The notes under the pieces are model-generated. The model was not told the origin of the DNA, searched no databases, and was given only the letters and a program-made list of their open reading frames with translations. From Limnomonas spitsbergensis (lineage: Eukaryota; Chlorophyta; Chlorophyceae; Chlamydomonadales), in the NCBI GenBank assembly GCA_037349105.1, contig JAYJMM010000094.1, positions 2,480,001 to 2,544,000 of the forward strand: a stretch of DNA of 64,000 nt, written 5' to 3'. The translations under genes and the position numbers were made by a program. Below, piece after piece: positions 31,310 to 42,489 of this stretch (positions are counted from its first letter, which is position 1; every line of letters starts with the position of its first letter).

Positions 31310-32094
31310 ATCCACGTTGGTGGCAGATCCAAGATCTGCCTCTGCCTGGGAGTCTCGCCACGTCGCATGAACGTGGTGATACCTTGATCTAGCTGTGGGG
31401 GATCAGGCTGCCCTTGCAAGGGGAGCATCTTGCTGTGGGCTGGGGGGCAGCGCTGTGGCTGTGTCGCAACGATTCCTTGGTTTGGCGGGGACTTCCCTGT
31501 CGACACCCAGTCTGCCATCTGTGTAGGCTTGAATGGCTCCGCCCATAAGGCCTGCTTGATGCCTTAAAAAGCTTTTTAATATAACGGTATGGGCTCCAGG
31601 CGGCTATATGGCGGGGCTGTGAGCTGCAGGTGGCTAATGCCTCCATGGCTACATGTTAATGACGTGACACCTCTGGCTATATGTGGAACAGTTGCCGGGA
31701 AAGAAAGCTGGTTCGTTGGGTAGAGATACGGAGGTGTTGTGCACTGATTCGAGAAGCATCCATATTGGATACCTTACTGCATCTTGGTAGTGTAAAAATC
31801 TGACTAAGCAAGGTGATGTCCACGTGGCCAAAATGTTTTTAACAGAACCCAGAGGATGGATGCAAAAACCATTATGAAGAAACGCAACTATCATCCTGTA
31901 AATGGGAAATAGGAACAGGTGCTGCCTGCGGCCTGTCTGTCAATGACATTACACCTCTGGGCCCTGCTGAAAAAGGCTCGGCTGCGTGGGCGCCCAACTG
32001 TCCCGTTGGGAGAAAATAAAAGGAACTTAAGCATGTTACGCGTCCTCCACATGCTCGCCGTCTCCCCTTGCCCAACATCAGTGACAACAATGTG
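31310..32094. other. Cytochrome c1 3' flank with retroelement terminal motifs
   Basis: No gene seen. Fragments of the dispersed terminal motif occur near 31650-31680 (GTGACACCTCTGG) and, well preserved in reverse orientation, at 31938-32010 (CAATGACATTACACCTCTGGG..AAGGCTCGGCTGCG..GGGCGCCCAACTG). Confidence 0.5.
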
Positions 32095-32343
32095 CATAGG
32101 CTGAAACCAGGCGCGGTAGTCGGCCGCAGACCTAGCTCCATGGCTGGGTCTCTGGGATCCCCTAGGCCGGTGACCTCCATAGGCTGAAACCAGGCGTGGT
32201 AGGCGGCTGCAGACCTAGCTCCATGGCTGGGTCTCTGGTATTCCCTAGGCCGGTGACCTCCATAGGCTGAAACCAGGCGTGGTAGGCGGCCGCAGACCTA
32301 GCTCCATGGCTGGGTCTCTGGGATCCCCTAGGCCGGTGACCTA
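32095..32343. repeat. 83-bp tandem repeat, three copies
   Basis: CATAGGCTGAAACCAGGCG starts at 32095, 32178 and 32261; each unit ends CCTAGGCCGGTGACCTC. Copies differ at few positions. Confidence 0.9.
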
Positions 32344-33470
32344 CAATTGTGGCCTCTCGTTGGCTGCGTCCACTAGGGCCATAAACTCTGTTACAGGAAG
32401 AGGCTGAAGAGCAGTCGCTTCAGGACTCAGTGTGGGTACGGCGAAGGTACCAAGGGGTCATCAGCATGAGCGGAAGGTGCACCAGAGACCCAATGTGCAG
32501 CACGGTGCTGCATGGGCTGAAAAATATAGAACAGGCCAACAGGGATCATATTGGTGCCAATGCCCTTCGCTAAAAGCCAGGCAGTGGCTTTGATATCAGC
32601 ATCTAGGCAACGACCACCAGCGAGCATACCAGCACAAAATCAAAAAGATTGCTTCAAAACCAGGAGTACCCTTGTCAAATCAGAATGCTCGCGTGAAGTC
32701 AAACTGGCATCTCCAGTTTCCAGGATTGCCCTTGGCTGGAGTAGCAGCAGCGCGCTTTGCAGAAGGTGTACGCTTGTTCGTGGCTGGAGCAGAGGACGCT
32801 ACAGATGCAGCGGGTAGCAGGGGGGCGAGGCCAGAACCGGCAGCAGTACCAAGGATGATCCTTTCCTCGTGGGCTGCGATCTCAGCTTCTAAGATTATGC
32901 TGTTTCAGGCCACAGCTGCTCAACTTCACGCGGGACTGATATCGCGCACACGGAACAGGTCATGCTTGAGTACCGTATCTTGCAGGTGCCTCCAAGCCAG
33001 GATGTTGACACTCTCGAGTAAATAGTGTTATCTTGCTCAAGTAGCTCCCACCTTCAGCCTGCACTCAGTACCTGCTGGCAGCGTAGTTGGTCAAGGGATG
33101 GAGCATGTGTGCTTCCATGGAAGGATGGCATAAGCCATGAGACGGAGCATTCGTGTTTCAAGGTAAAGGGGGGGCAGGGTAATCTTATCTGCATGGTCTC
33201 CCTGGGACCCAAGCAGACCATTCAGGGGGGGGCCAAGCAAAGGACCCGAGCAAAGCAAGGGACCCCAAGCAAAATAAATAGGAAGGGAAGAATTTAAGGC
33301 GCCCCCAAAGAGTAATCTTCTCATTTACAACTATAAAGAAAAAGAGGTAGTCTCCAGAACCTTACTCATGCACGGTAAGCATCCATGCAGTCCACACATA
33401 CTTAAGAGTGTTCACAGCAGACATGGCGCATGCGGCGGTATAAGGGGTGAGACATTAGGGCCAAATGTTG
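32344..33470. other. Intergenic region upstream of the histone cluster
   Basis: No supported gene. On the minus strand about 32890-32680 is open without a start codon and reads a Lys/Ala/Pro-rich piece (KRTPSAKRAAATPAKG) resembling basic chromatin-protein tails. There is no recognisable domain and no splice model, so it is left unannotated. Confidence 0.4.
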
Positions 33471-33472
33471 GT

Positions 33473-33488
33473 GGTGTTGAAAAACACC
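33473..33488 (-). terminator. Histone 3' stem-loop of H3
   Basis: Minus strand GGTGTTTTTCAACACC: a 6-bp stem with a 4-base loop, 37 bases after the H3 stop and flanked by AACC. This is the replication-type histone mRNA 3' processing hairpin. Confidence 0.9.
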
Positions 33489-33525
33489 GGTTGAGCACTG
33501 AGGTCTTGGATAAGGCAAGGGATGC

Positions 33526-34484
<959 letters not shown>

Positions 34485-34524
34485 GCATATTCCACAATGG
34501 AGCCTTACCACCAAAACCTGAACC

Positions 34525-34540
34525 GGTGTTTTTCAACACC
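34525..34540 (+). terminator. Histone 3' stem-loop of H4
   Basis: GGTGTTTTTCAACACC preceded by AACC and followed by AACAAGCAAC, 40 bases after the H4 stop. Identical to the H3 and H2B hairpins. Confidence 0.92.
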
Positions 34541-34799
34541 AACAAGCAACACCGTCACAACTAAATCGACAGCACGCACCCTGCTGTATTTCTCCTGATA
34601 GAATACGCAGGATTTCAGTCATTCCAGGCTGAGCTTGAAAGATTGCATAGCATGAGAGCCTGGTCTGATATGGAAATGTACAATTATGCATACCGTACTA
34701 GCTCGTCCCATGCACCCTTTTCGCAGCGAAACAGAATCTCATAGAATGTGTGAAACACGGTGCATGGTGTTAATTTGTTAACGCTGTGCTTCCAGTATG

Positions 34800-35476
34800 T
34801 ACCGTAAAACGCCTTTTACTCCGCTCGTTATTAAATAATTATAGGGGTGCGCGGACATAGCTGCGAGTTCCAAAATTTCCGGTGCGCGGAGCGTCAGTCA
34901 GGTGCCCAAAAAACTATTTTGGGGGTGCGCGGTATGAATTAAAAACAGCACTTTTCACACAAAAAAATGGCGCGCTAGCGCGCGACTGTTTGATTCGACA
35001 TCCGTTCAGCCATCCTTGTCAAGTCTGCTCAAATAGCCATGCACAGCAACACTACTGATGACTCAGATGAGCACTACTGGCTGGAAGTGCTGAACATTGA
35101 CAGGGTTCGAACCGCAGACCTCAGGGTGGACTGCCAAGTTCCGAAGTACCACTGAGCCCCCGGGCACCAATAGCCACACGTTTCCTGAGGCCAGAAATCG
35201 TCGGAGGAAAGGGAAGGAGGCTACGTTATGCGGGTCCTGCTAGCTTCAATCGAAGTTGTAACAGAGTTTGACAGTACTGGCTGAAAGTGCTGCGCGGACG
35301 GAAATATACATTATTTCAGTGATGCGCGATGTTTAATTAAATTTTGTGCTGCGCGGCGTTAAATTAAATTAAAATTTCGTCGCTGCGCGACCGTTTTTTA
35401 AATTCTTTTTGGGGTGCGCGGCCGAAAAATAAATTCTTTTTTGGGGGGTGCGCGGACCTTAAGGCGTTTTACGGTA
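34800..35476. mobile_element. Non-autonomous DNA transposon (MITE-like), 677 bp, 16-bp terminal inverted repeats
   Basis: Begins TACCGTAAAACGCCTT and ends with its exact reverse complement. Subterminal GGGTGCGCGG words occur near both ends, all in the same orientation. The outer TA at each side could be the target duplication (Tc1/mariner-like), leaving CCGTAAAACGCCTT as the repeat proper. No transposase frame. A tRNA-like segment lies inside at 35100-35162. Confidence 0.75.
35100..35162 (-). pseudogene. tRNA-like segment inside the MITE
   Basis: The minus strand shows an A-box-like GGCTCAGTGGTACTTCGG and a B-box-like GCGGTTCGAACCC at tRNA spacing, but the acceptor arm does not pair. Probably a tRNA-derived remnant, not a working tRNA. 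Confidence 0.35.
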
Positions 35477-35830
35477 AACTCAGTGCTTTTACCAACAGAA
35501 AAGTGGCTTGCACCACAGCATGAGCATCGTGGGTGCCATCCGCCCTCAACTGTGGAGCTATCACTTCCAAGGTCACATGGAGTCAGCCTTCCCTGGTCAG
35601 GAGCTGGTGGAGGCAGATGTGACTAGAATACGAGATATGCCATCAGCGCTGATGAGTTTGAGGGGGACGGCAAGGAGCCCCCCGAGAGGCAGAAGACCAA
35701 GTTGCTGAAGGAGCATATCAGCAAGTTGAAGTTATATGCCAATGTCATACATTGGTCCTCCCGTTTCTGGAGCCTCATGGTCTCTAGCGAGGATAGGTGC
35801 TAGATGGCAGGTGGAAGTTTGAGCAATTGC
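35477..35830 (+). mobile_element. Second copy of the BED-finger transposon fragment
   Basis: Encodes in shifting frames WSYHFQGHMESAFPGQELVEADVTR and then AAGTTGAAGTTATATGCC..TCTGGAGCCTCATGGTCTCTAGC. It parallels the minus-strand fragment at 23985-24400. Frames are broken; it directly abuts the MITE end. Confidence 0.5.
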
Positions 35831-36339
35831 CTTGGGGACTTGCTTTTTCTGTGTTTCACCATTTGACATCTCAAGAGTGCTTGCAGCATGAAGCAGAGGT
35901 CTACTTTGATCAACCTCAGGAGGGATCCGTGTGATCGCACGCAGGTTAACGAACCGCTGCATGGGTGTCCTGGAGGAAGAGAAGCTGCAGTTCAAGCAGC
36001 GAGCCCAGCAGCAGCGACACACGCAACTGCTGCAGCCACAACAGCAGACACAGCGGGAGCAACAAAAGCATTGAAGAGTGCATGGCCTGCCTGGATGGCC
36101 GTGGAGCTAAGCTGGCAAATATCTGCGCACAGCAGCCGCGGCTGCCCTGGCCCCTCAAGCTGACCGGTACTTGTGACGGACAACAGCAACACTGCCTTGG
36201 ACAGAATTGCCATCACACCTGGCGGCGCGCACCCACCAGCTTACAGAAGTCGGTGTCAAAGGTGGCCTTGCGGATAACCTCATCAGGAACCCAACCCCAG
36301 CCCCAAACCCAGCCCCAAACCCAGCCTCAGCCTCGGTTC
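35831..36339. other. Non-coding region before the CCCCAG microsatellite
   Basis: CAGCAGC-rich stretch (35985-36070) encoding only low-complexity frames. No family recognised. Confidence 0.4.
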
Positions 36340-36600
36340 TAGCCCCAGCCCCAGCCCCAGCCCCAGCCCCAGCCCCAGCCCCAGCCCCAGCCCCAGCCCC
36401 AGCCCCAGCCCCAGCCCCAGCCCCAGCCCCAGCCCCAGCCCCAGCCCCAGCCCCAGCCCCAGCCCCAGCCCCAGCCCCAGCCCCAGCCCCAGCCCCAGCC
36501 CCAGCCCCAGCCCAGCCCTAGCCTCGGCCCCTGCTCCAGCCCCAGCCCCAGCCCCAGCCCCAGACCCAGACCCAGACCCGACCTCCGCCCCAGCCCCAGC
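36285..36600. repeat. CCCCAG hexanucleotide microsatellite
   Basis: Nearly pure (CCCCAG)n from about 36342 to 36515, with imperfect flanks (AACCCCAGCC, CAGACCCAGA). It creates Pro-Ala and Leu-Gly open frames that are not genes. The minus strand is G-rich (CTGGGG) and could form quadruplexes. Confidence 0.95.
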
Positions 36601-36720
36601 CCTAGTTTGACGGCGTGGACTAGGCATGTGCAATCCAGCATGCGTCTGAGATCAACATGCACCGAGCGCTCCGTGGTGAGCCGCCCAGAATTTTGAAGCC
36701 ATAGGCTAGGACGCTGCTTA

Positions 36721-38345
36721 ACGGGCCAGCCGGTGGCCGGCATGCTGCTGCTCACGGGCTGCAAGGGAGACCTAGGGGACGCAACCTACCTGGCAGCTAC
36801 TGGCCGGTCCCGCGTAGACCACATTGCTGTGCACCACTCCCTGTGGGGGCAGGGGCAGGCTAGCGCGGTGCTGCCCACCGGATCAGATCTCCCGGATCAT
36901 CGGCCGGTTGCGGCCACCCTCAAGCCACCCAGAGACAGCGGAATCGATGTGGGGGGAGTCAGCCTACAGCTGGCCAGCCTGCGAGAAGGAGCAGAATAAT
37001 CTGAGTTGGAAAGCGGACAAGGCAGCGATCTACAGCGGAGTGCTCGCCGGAGATGAGCAGGGCCTACAGCGCTTCAGAGCGGCCATTGCGGCGGGTGACG
37101 ATGAGGGTGACCATGATCGTGTTCGCCATATGGCCGCCAGGGTGCGTTTAAGGCATCATCTGCCTACGAGCATATGGCTAGCGGCTGTCTATGCAGCGCC
37201 TGCGGCGCACTATCGAGATGTGGTGTGGGCCACCGGTCACCTCCGGCCGCAACACTGCCTCCGGAGCAGGATGCTGTCCAGCCTACTTAAGCACTTGCGC
37301 CAGGCTGCGGGGCTGCCTGCCTTCGCTGCCAACTGGGGGGTCATGAGGGAGCTGCAGATCCAGCCGTAACAACGAGACTGGTGGCAGCATGTGCTCCGCT
37401 TCTACAACGCAGCGGTGGCACCTGCAGCAGAGCAAGACAGCCCACTCATGGCAGCAGGCATGGCCGCCGACTTGCAGCTCGCGCTTTGACAGAACACCGA
37501 AGGGCGCACATGGTGCGGTGAGCTGTTGGAGGCGTTGAAAGAGTTGGAGCGGGAGCCGCTGTCCCCACACTGTGTGAGGCAGTCTCTGAACTGCAACCAC
37601 TCCCCGTCCCAGAGGTGCTACCCCTAGTGGACGCAGCCTACAAGCAGGTGCAGCTTCAGGCGACTGGTAGAGGATTCCCCAGGGACCCCGCCACCGAGCA
37701 CAGGTCTGCGGCCGCCTACCGCGCTTGCTTCCAGTCTACAGCGGGCGCCATCTGGCGCAAGCTAGGAGCCGCACCAGCAATAGGGTATGTGCTTGTGTGC
37801 GCACGAACTTACGGCTGCGGCTCGGTGCGGTTAGCACGGCTGACACGAGAGGACGTCGGAGCGGTCAACAACGTGAGACGCGCTGTTGCCAGCGGTGTTG
37901 GGCAAGGGGAGATGGCGATTATGTAAACGATGCGCTGCATGTCTACTTCCATTGCCCTAGCGTGAAGGAGAGGCTAAGGGAGAGAGTTTGGACAGGCGCC
38001 ACAGACTTTCAACAGTTGCACCGGGGCAGGCTTGGGTGGGAGACTCTGCCTTTTGTTAAGGACGTGGTAGGCATTGTTGAGGCCTAGTTTGTTGCTTTTC
38101 TTTGCCTTCTTGAGGGAACAGTTTTTATCCCTTCCTTTTTTCTTTCTATCGTGCTTTCTGTTGAAGGCTTGAGAGGGGCGGGGTAACGGGCGGGGTAACT
38201 AAGGAATACCTTTTCCTTTTTTCAGGGGGGGGGGGGGGGGGGGGTTCTCCTTTGTGTTCTTCTGCTTCTTTCCTTTTCCTTGAAGTTTCTTTTATTTCTC
38301 CCAACAGGACAGTTGGGCACCCACGCGGCCAAGCCTTTTGAGCAG
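36721..38345 (+). mobile_element. LINE-like (non-LTR) retroelement, decayed, best copy in the window
   Basis: 36733-36960 encodes the end of an endonuclease/exonuclease/phosphatase-like domain (SRVDHIAVHHSLW followed by DHRPVAATL). 37020-37370 and 37615-37925 encode further family-specific segments. 37880-38090 encodes a C-terminal finger-like motif (C-x2-C-W..H-V-Y-F-H-C-P) and ends GIVEA-stop. A pyrimidine-rich 3'UTR follows, including a poly-G run (38226-38246) and the terminal motif CAGTTGGGCACCCACGCGGC..GAGCAGG at 38310-38345. Several frameshifts and stops; no intact reverse transcriptase is visible between the endonuclease and the tail, so it is internally deleted or highly diverged. 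Confidence 0.6.
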
Positions 38346-38975
38346 GGGGTATCCTGAGTGTCCTGAGTACCAGAATCCTTAGTACTGGTACCCCAAGTAT
38401 CCTGAGTACCGGCCCCTGGTACAGGTATCCCGACTTTCTTAAGTCACCTGGGTATCCTGATTACCTAGGGACCCTACCACCGAGCACAGGTCTGCGGCGA
38501 CTAACCGCGCCTGGTTCCCGACCACGACGGGCGCCGTGCTAACGAAAGCCAGGAGCCGCACCAGCACGAGGGCGTGTGCCTGTGTTCGCACAAATTTGCG
38601 ACAACGGCTTGGCGCGATCAGCACGGCTGATACCAGAGGACGGCGCAGCGGTCAGCGGCGAGAGGCACGCTACTGCCGACGATGTTGGTTCAGGGGTGAT
38701 GGTGAGCATGTTACGGGAGCAGGGGTGGGCAGGTCCCCCGAACGGTGCCACAAACTTCGACCAGCTGTGCCAGGCCGGTCAGGGGTGGGATGCACTTGCA
38801 TTTGTGGACGCAGTTGTAGACTTAATTGAGGGCTAGTTGCTTAAGGGCTGTTTTGCCTTCCCAGCTTCTCCTTTTATTTGTGTTCCCTCTTTCTTTCAGT
38901 TTTTCTTTTCTCCAAACTGTAGGGCACCAATGCGGCCGAGCCTTCTTGTGCATGACACAGAGGTGTATTTCATTG
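38346..38975 (+). mobile_element. Second LINE-like 3' fragment
   Basis: AGGGACCCTACCACCGAGCA..CTGCGGCGACTAACCGCGCC at 38467 matches 37680. 38680-38835 encodes the same C-terminal tail (REQGWAGPPNGAT..WDALAFVDAVVDLIEG-stop). A pyrimidine-rich 3'UTR and GGGCACCAATGCGGCCGAGCC..GAGGTGTATTTCATTGAC follow to 38975. 38346-38460 holds repeats of a GTATCCTGAGTACC word. Confidence 0.6.
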
Positions 38976-39242
38976 ACCTGATATCCTAATTACCGGTAGC
39001 CAGAGTATCTTGAGTATCGTAAGTGCCAAGAGCCTGAGTACCATTAGCTTTTAGATTTTTCTGGATTCCGTATTTCATACGTTCGAACCATCTGCTTTAC
39101 TTGATACCAAAAGGAGCGCACTGCCGAGGTGATTGGAATACAATCCTGACCCCCCTCACAAAATAAAAATTTTAACTGAGAAATTAATGTTTTACCAGGT
39201 CTCGGAGGCAGGGGTGAGGGGGGCAAATAGTGGACTCATATA

Positions 39243-39632
39243 TACCGTAGACGTCCTTTGCCTCCGCAGGATACGCAGGACGTTATTTTGCACTCGCGCC
39301 TTATTAAATACTCTAACAATTATTAAATAATCGCTGCTGCGACTTAGCATGCGAGAATAAACAGTTGCTGACGAGCCCCACACATCGAGCTCCACACATT
39401 TATGGCACTACATCTATGGGCAACGCGACAGTGGACCGAGCAACGATAGTGTGCAGTGAAATGTGGATCACCTAGACCAGGGCATAAACGTGACCGGGGA
39501 CGGTTCATCATCAGGTGTGCGGCTTATAAACAATTGATTTAGGCCCTTTGCGTCTTAACAAAACATAATTTCGGGATATTCCAATTTATAAGTATTTGGA
39601 GGTGTTTGCGGAGGCAAATCAATTCTACGGTA
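39243..39632. mobile_element. Second MITE-like element, 390 bp, imperfect 25-bp terminal inverted repeats
   Basis: Left end TACCGTAGACGTCC then TTTGCCTCCGC; the right end reverse complement gives TACCGTAGAATTGA then TTTGCCTCCGC, so 20 of 25 positions match. It shares the ACCGTA start with the 34800 element and an internal TTATTAAATA word, suggesting one family. No coding capacity. Confidence 0.6.
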
Positions 39633-39674
39633 TTCTAAAATGGGGGTTTCAGCTTGTCTGTCTGCCCCCCACCC

Positions 39675-39772
39675 TCGCTCTGGAGTGGCTATTTCCCAGC
39701 CACTATTTATGGCTGGGAAGCAGACACTGGAGTGGCTATTTATTTCCCAGCCATAAATAGCCACTCTGTTGC
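39675..39772. repeat. Inverted-repeat (hairpin) sequence
   Basis: GAGTGGCTATTT and AAATAGCCACTC flank TCCCAGCCAT-like text, and a partial second copy (GGCTATTTCCCAGCCACTAT) precedes it. Function unknown. Confidence 0.6.
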
Positions 39773-41088
39773 CTAAGCATGTTGGCCACCAATGGCAAAG
39801 AGGGCAAAAAAAAAGCGTGGGGTCTTTGCCACCCTCCCCGGGTTTCTTTTGGTGTCTTTACTTTTCTTGAACCCTTTGCTCTTTTTCAGGGTTGCTTTCT
39901 TTCGGGTGCGAACAACTTTTTATCTGGTGGTATGTTGAGGCTGACAGCGGCACCTCTGTGTTCTTTTTGCCAGCATGAGTCCATTTACATCCTAAAATGG
40001 TGCTTGACTTACAACATGACCCCCTGGTCCCACATACGGCCGTTCTGAGGGTTTGGCTCCATTGGACACACTCCGAAACCAGCTGAGCCAGCCTTAGAAA
40101 GAGCTGTGTTACACGCAGCACATGTAGTGCTGGTCTGGTGGATCATGAATAAACAGATCACTTGTGGTCTTTGTGGCAAGGTCCTCAAATCCGCTGACCC
40201 TCAAACGTCGGACGCCACCAGAATGGGAGGGAGTGCATGGCAGCCTCCGCGTTACAACGCGATTCGAAGCGGCAGAGAACGCTCGGGTGTGCTCCCGTTC
40301 CACCCCTAGCTACCCCTGCTGAGCCAACACCTGCGAGCCCGCCAGCCTCTCCTTCTTCACGGCGACGTTGGAGAAATTAAAGGGAGTAGTGGGCAAAGAG
40401 GTCCCCGCTGAGGGAGAGGAGGAAGGCAGTGAGGGAGCTCATGGCCAAGATGAAGGCTGATGCCATCGCATTGCCACCGCCATCCAGGCCATCTACCTTC
40501 TGGAAACATGTGATCGCTAGCAAGAAGTAGTCGGTAGTCAATAGCCTGGCTGAGCTCAGTACCCAAAGTGACTGTTGGCATGAATTGTGATCGCTAGCGA
40601 GCATAAGTCGGTACGTAATGGCCTGGCTGAAACCAATACCCAAATTGACTGTTGGCGTGAATTGTCATCACCTAACGAATTGAAATATACCAGTAGAAGC
40701 GCCTTGACGAGCTGGTCAAAAAACACTCCTTACATACATGCCCTGTAATTTTGACTGAGATATTTAGATTCCAACGGGTTCCGGAGACGGTGCGTGGGAG
40801 GGTGGTAGGCTTGGATGCTCGTTTTGGGGAGGGCATAGGGTCCTTGACTTTATTTTTTGCCCCCCCCCTCGACCTATGGGAATATAGAAACCAGCCCTTC
40901 ACCAGCAATCAGGTGGCCCAAGCATCTGGGCATGGTGCACTAGGTCACCTCCTCCTAAAAGACCGAGCCTCATCAGATGTTTTGTAGACATGCATGCTTG
41001 TAGCGTTCACAGCTAACCTCGAATTCTGAAAGAGTCAAAGGGTTCATTTCAGTATGGATCAATGCCTCACTGGTGTAGGATCATTGGT
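39773..41088. other. Intergenic region with a further zinc-finger-like transposon fragment
   Basis: 40145-40250 encodes a finger-like start (ITCGLCGKVLKSADP) similar in layout to the fragment at 24.5 kb. 40500-40680 holds two diverged copies of a TGTGATCGCTAGC..AAGTCGGTA..CTGGCTGA..ACCCAAA.TGACTGTTGGC unit. No intact gene. Confidence 0.4.
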
Positions 41089-41104
41089 GGTGTTTAAAAA
41101 CACC
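41089..41104 (-). terminator. Histone 3' stem-loop of H2A
   Basis: Minus strand GGTGTTTTTAAACACC: same 6-bp stem, loop TTTA instead of TTTC, 54 bases after the H2A stop. Confidence 0.88.
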
Positions 41105-41158
41105 GGTTTGGTTTGTGTGGAGATCGGTAGCAAATCACGTAGGGGGATTGAGGGATGC

Positions 41159-41563
41159 TCAGGCCGATTCCTCCTCCTTCTTGCTCTTCGTGGGCAGCAG
41201 GACAGGGTGGATGTTGGGCATAACACCCCCAGAAGCGATGGTGACCGTGCCCAGTAGCTTGCTCAGCTCCTCATCGTTGCGGATGGCCAGTTGGATGTGG
41301 CGGGGGATGATGCGGTTCTTCTTGTTGTCACGGGCAGCGTTGCCAGCCAGCTCCAGCACCTCGGCAGCAATGTACTCAAGCACTGCGGCCAGGTAAACAG
41401 GTGCTCCGGCTCCAATGCGCTCAGCGTATTTGCCCTTCTTCAGGTAGCGGGCGACACGGCCCACGGGGAACTGCAGACCGGCCTTGGCGCTGCGCGGCAC
41501 CGCCTTCTTTCCTCCAGCGGCCTTGCCGCGACCACCACCAGCAGATGCAACCTTGCCTGCCAT
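41159..41563 (-). CDS. Histone H2A
   Basis: Core histone of 134 residues starting [20 protein letters not shown]. The frame is open 20 codons further upstream, but the start at 41563 fits H2A N-termini and the TATA-like box near 41635. The histone fold ([20 protein letters not shown]...[10 protein letters not shown]) and acidic patch are canonical. The C-terminus [13 protein letters not shown] lacks an SQ(E/D)-phi motif, so it is not H2A.X. Divergent from H2B at 41788. Confidence 0.97.
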   Translation of the reverse strand: MAGKVASAGGGRGKAAGGKKAVPRSAKAGLQFPVGRVARYLKKGKYAERIGAGAPVYLAAVLEYIAAEVLELAGNAARDNKKNRIIPRHIQLAIRNDEELSKLLGTVTIASGGVMPNIHPVLLPTKSKKEEESA

Positions 41564-41787
41564 GTCGAGAAAGGAGAGATGTAGATAAATTCGATACCGG
41601 TATGTGAATTGATAGATCAACACCCGTGCGGTGTTTTAATGGACGACTTCAAGGTCGGATCAGCAGACCAGCTGCCGGTGCCTGCTGATCCGGTCGTCCG
41701 AACATTTGAACACTACATAAACGTCTCGCGACAGCTCTTCAGGCACCAGTCACTACTTTCAATTTACGTATCCCCCTCATTAACAAA
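41564..41787. promoter_or_regulatory. Bidirectional H2A/H2B promoter with a nested inverted repeat
   Basis: TATA-like boxes: ATTAAAAC on the minus strand near 41635-41641 for H2A and ACATAAA at 41715-41721 for H2B. Centred between them is a nested palindrome: GGACGAC (41641-41647), GGATCAGCAG (41657-41666), then CTGCTGATCC (41682-41691) and GTCGTCC (41693-41699). The inner element also occurs in the H3/H4 promoter. Confidence 0.78.
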
Positions 41788-42180
41788 ATGGCACCCAAGG
41801 CACCTGCTGAGAAGAAGCCCACCGTGGTGTCCGCCGAGAAGAAGGTCGTGAAGAAGGTTGCTGTCAAGAGCACCGATGGCAAGAAGAAGAAATCCGGCAA
41901 GGCAGTGGAGTCTTACAAGATTTACCTGTACAAAGTTCTCAAGCAGGTCCACCCCGACACTGGCGTCTCCTCCAAGGCCATGAGCATCCTCAACTCCCTC
42001 ATGAACGACATGTTCGACAAGATCGCCACCGAGGCTGCTCGCCTGTCCCGCTATACCAAGAAGCCCACAATGACCTCCCGTGAGATCCAGACGGCTGTTC
42101 GCCTGGTCTTGCCTGGAGAGCTGTCCAAGCATGCTGTCTCCGAAGGTACCAAGGCCGTCACCAAGTTTACCTCGGCATAA
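41788..42180 (+). CDS. Histone H2B
   Basis: Core histone of 130 residues, intronless. A Lys/Pro/Ala-rich tail ([14 protein letters not shown]) precedes the histone fold ([20 protein letters not shown]...). The C-terminus [12 protein letters not shown] holds the lysine equivalent to the monoubiquitination site. The start context CAAAATGG is favourable. The 3' stem-loop lies at 42249-42264. Confidence 0.98.
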   Translation: MAPKAPAEKKPTVVSAEKKVVKKVAVKSTDGKKKKSGKAVESYKIYLYKVLKQVHPDTGVSSKAMSILNSLMNDMFDKIATEAARLSRYTKKPTMTSREIQTAVRLVLPGELSKHAVSEGTKAVTKFTSA

Positions 42181-42248
42181 GCACTTGGTCTGACATCAAG
42201 CTCCAGTCCCTACATCATAAACTACGGTACACCATAGGAGAGCAAACC

Positions 42249-42264
42249 GGTGTTTTTCAACACC
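42249..42264 (+). terminator. Histone 3' stem-loop of H2B
   Basis: GGTGTTTTTCAACACC, preceded by AAACC, 68 bases after the H2B stop. Confidence 0.92.
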
Positions 42265-42489
42265 ACCAATCCTAAATCTTGATCCCACAACGAAATGAAC
42301 CCATCCAAGGTCTCGCTTCGCTGTCTTTAGGGCAAGACAATCTGACATTTCCTGCATGCATGACAGTACTTGAGTTAAAGATTATCAACTTACCTTATTC
42401 TCTCGTCCTTGCACTGTTTTATGTTGATTGGCCTGTGCGGAATAGCATGCGGCTCCCTTAGTCCAGAACGATACATACCTGCTGAACAC

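Noticed and set aside
32680..32890. Minus-strand Lys/Ala/Pro-rich frame resembling a linker histone tail
   Set aside because: No start codon, no globular domain, no splice sites joining it to anything; kept only as a note in the region entry.
36207..36764. Pro-Ala and Leu-Gly repeat proteins
   Set aside because: Translation of the CCCCAG microsatellite.
41564..41623. Upstream Met for H2A adding 20 residues
   Set aside because: It lies between the TATA-like box and the canonical MAGK start and would give an H2A N-terminus unlike the family.
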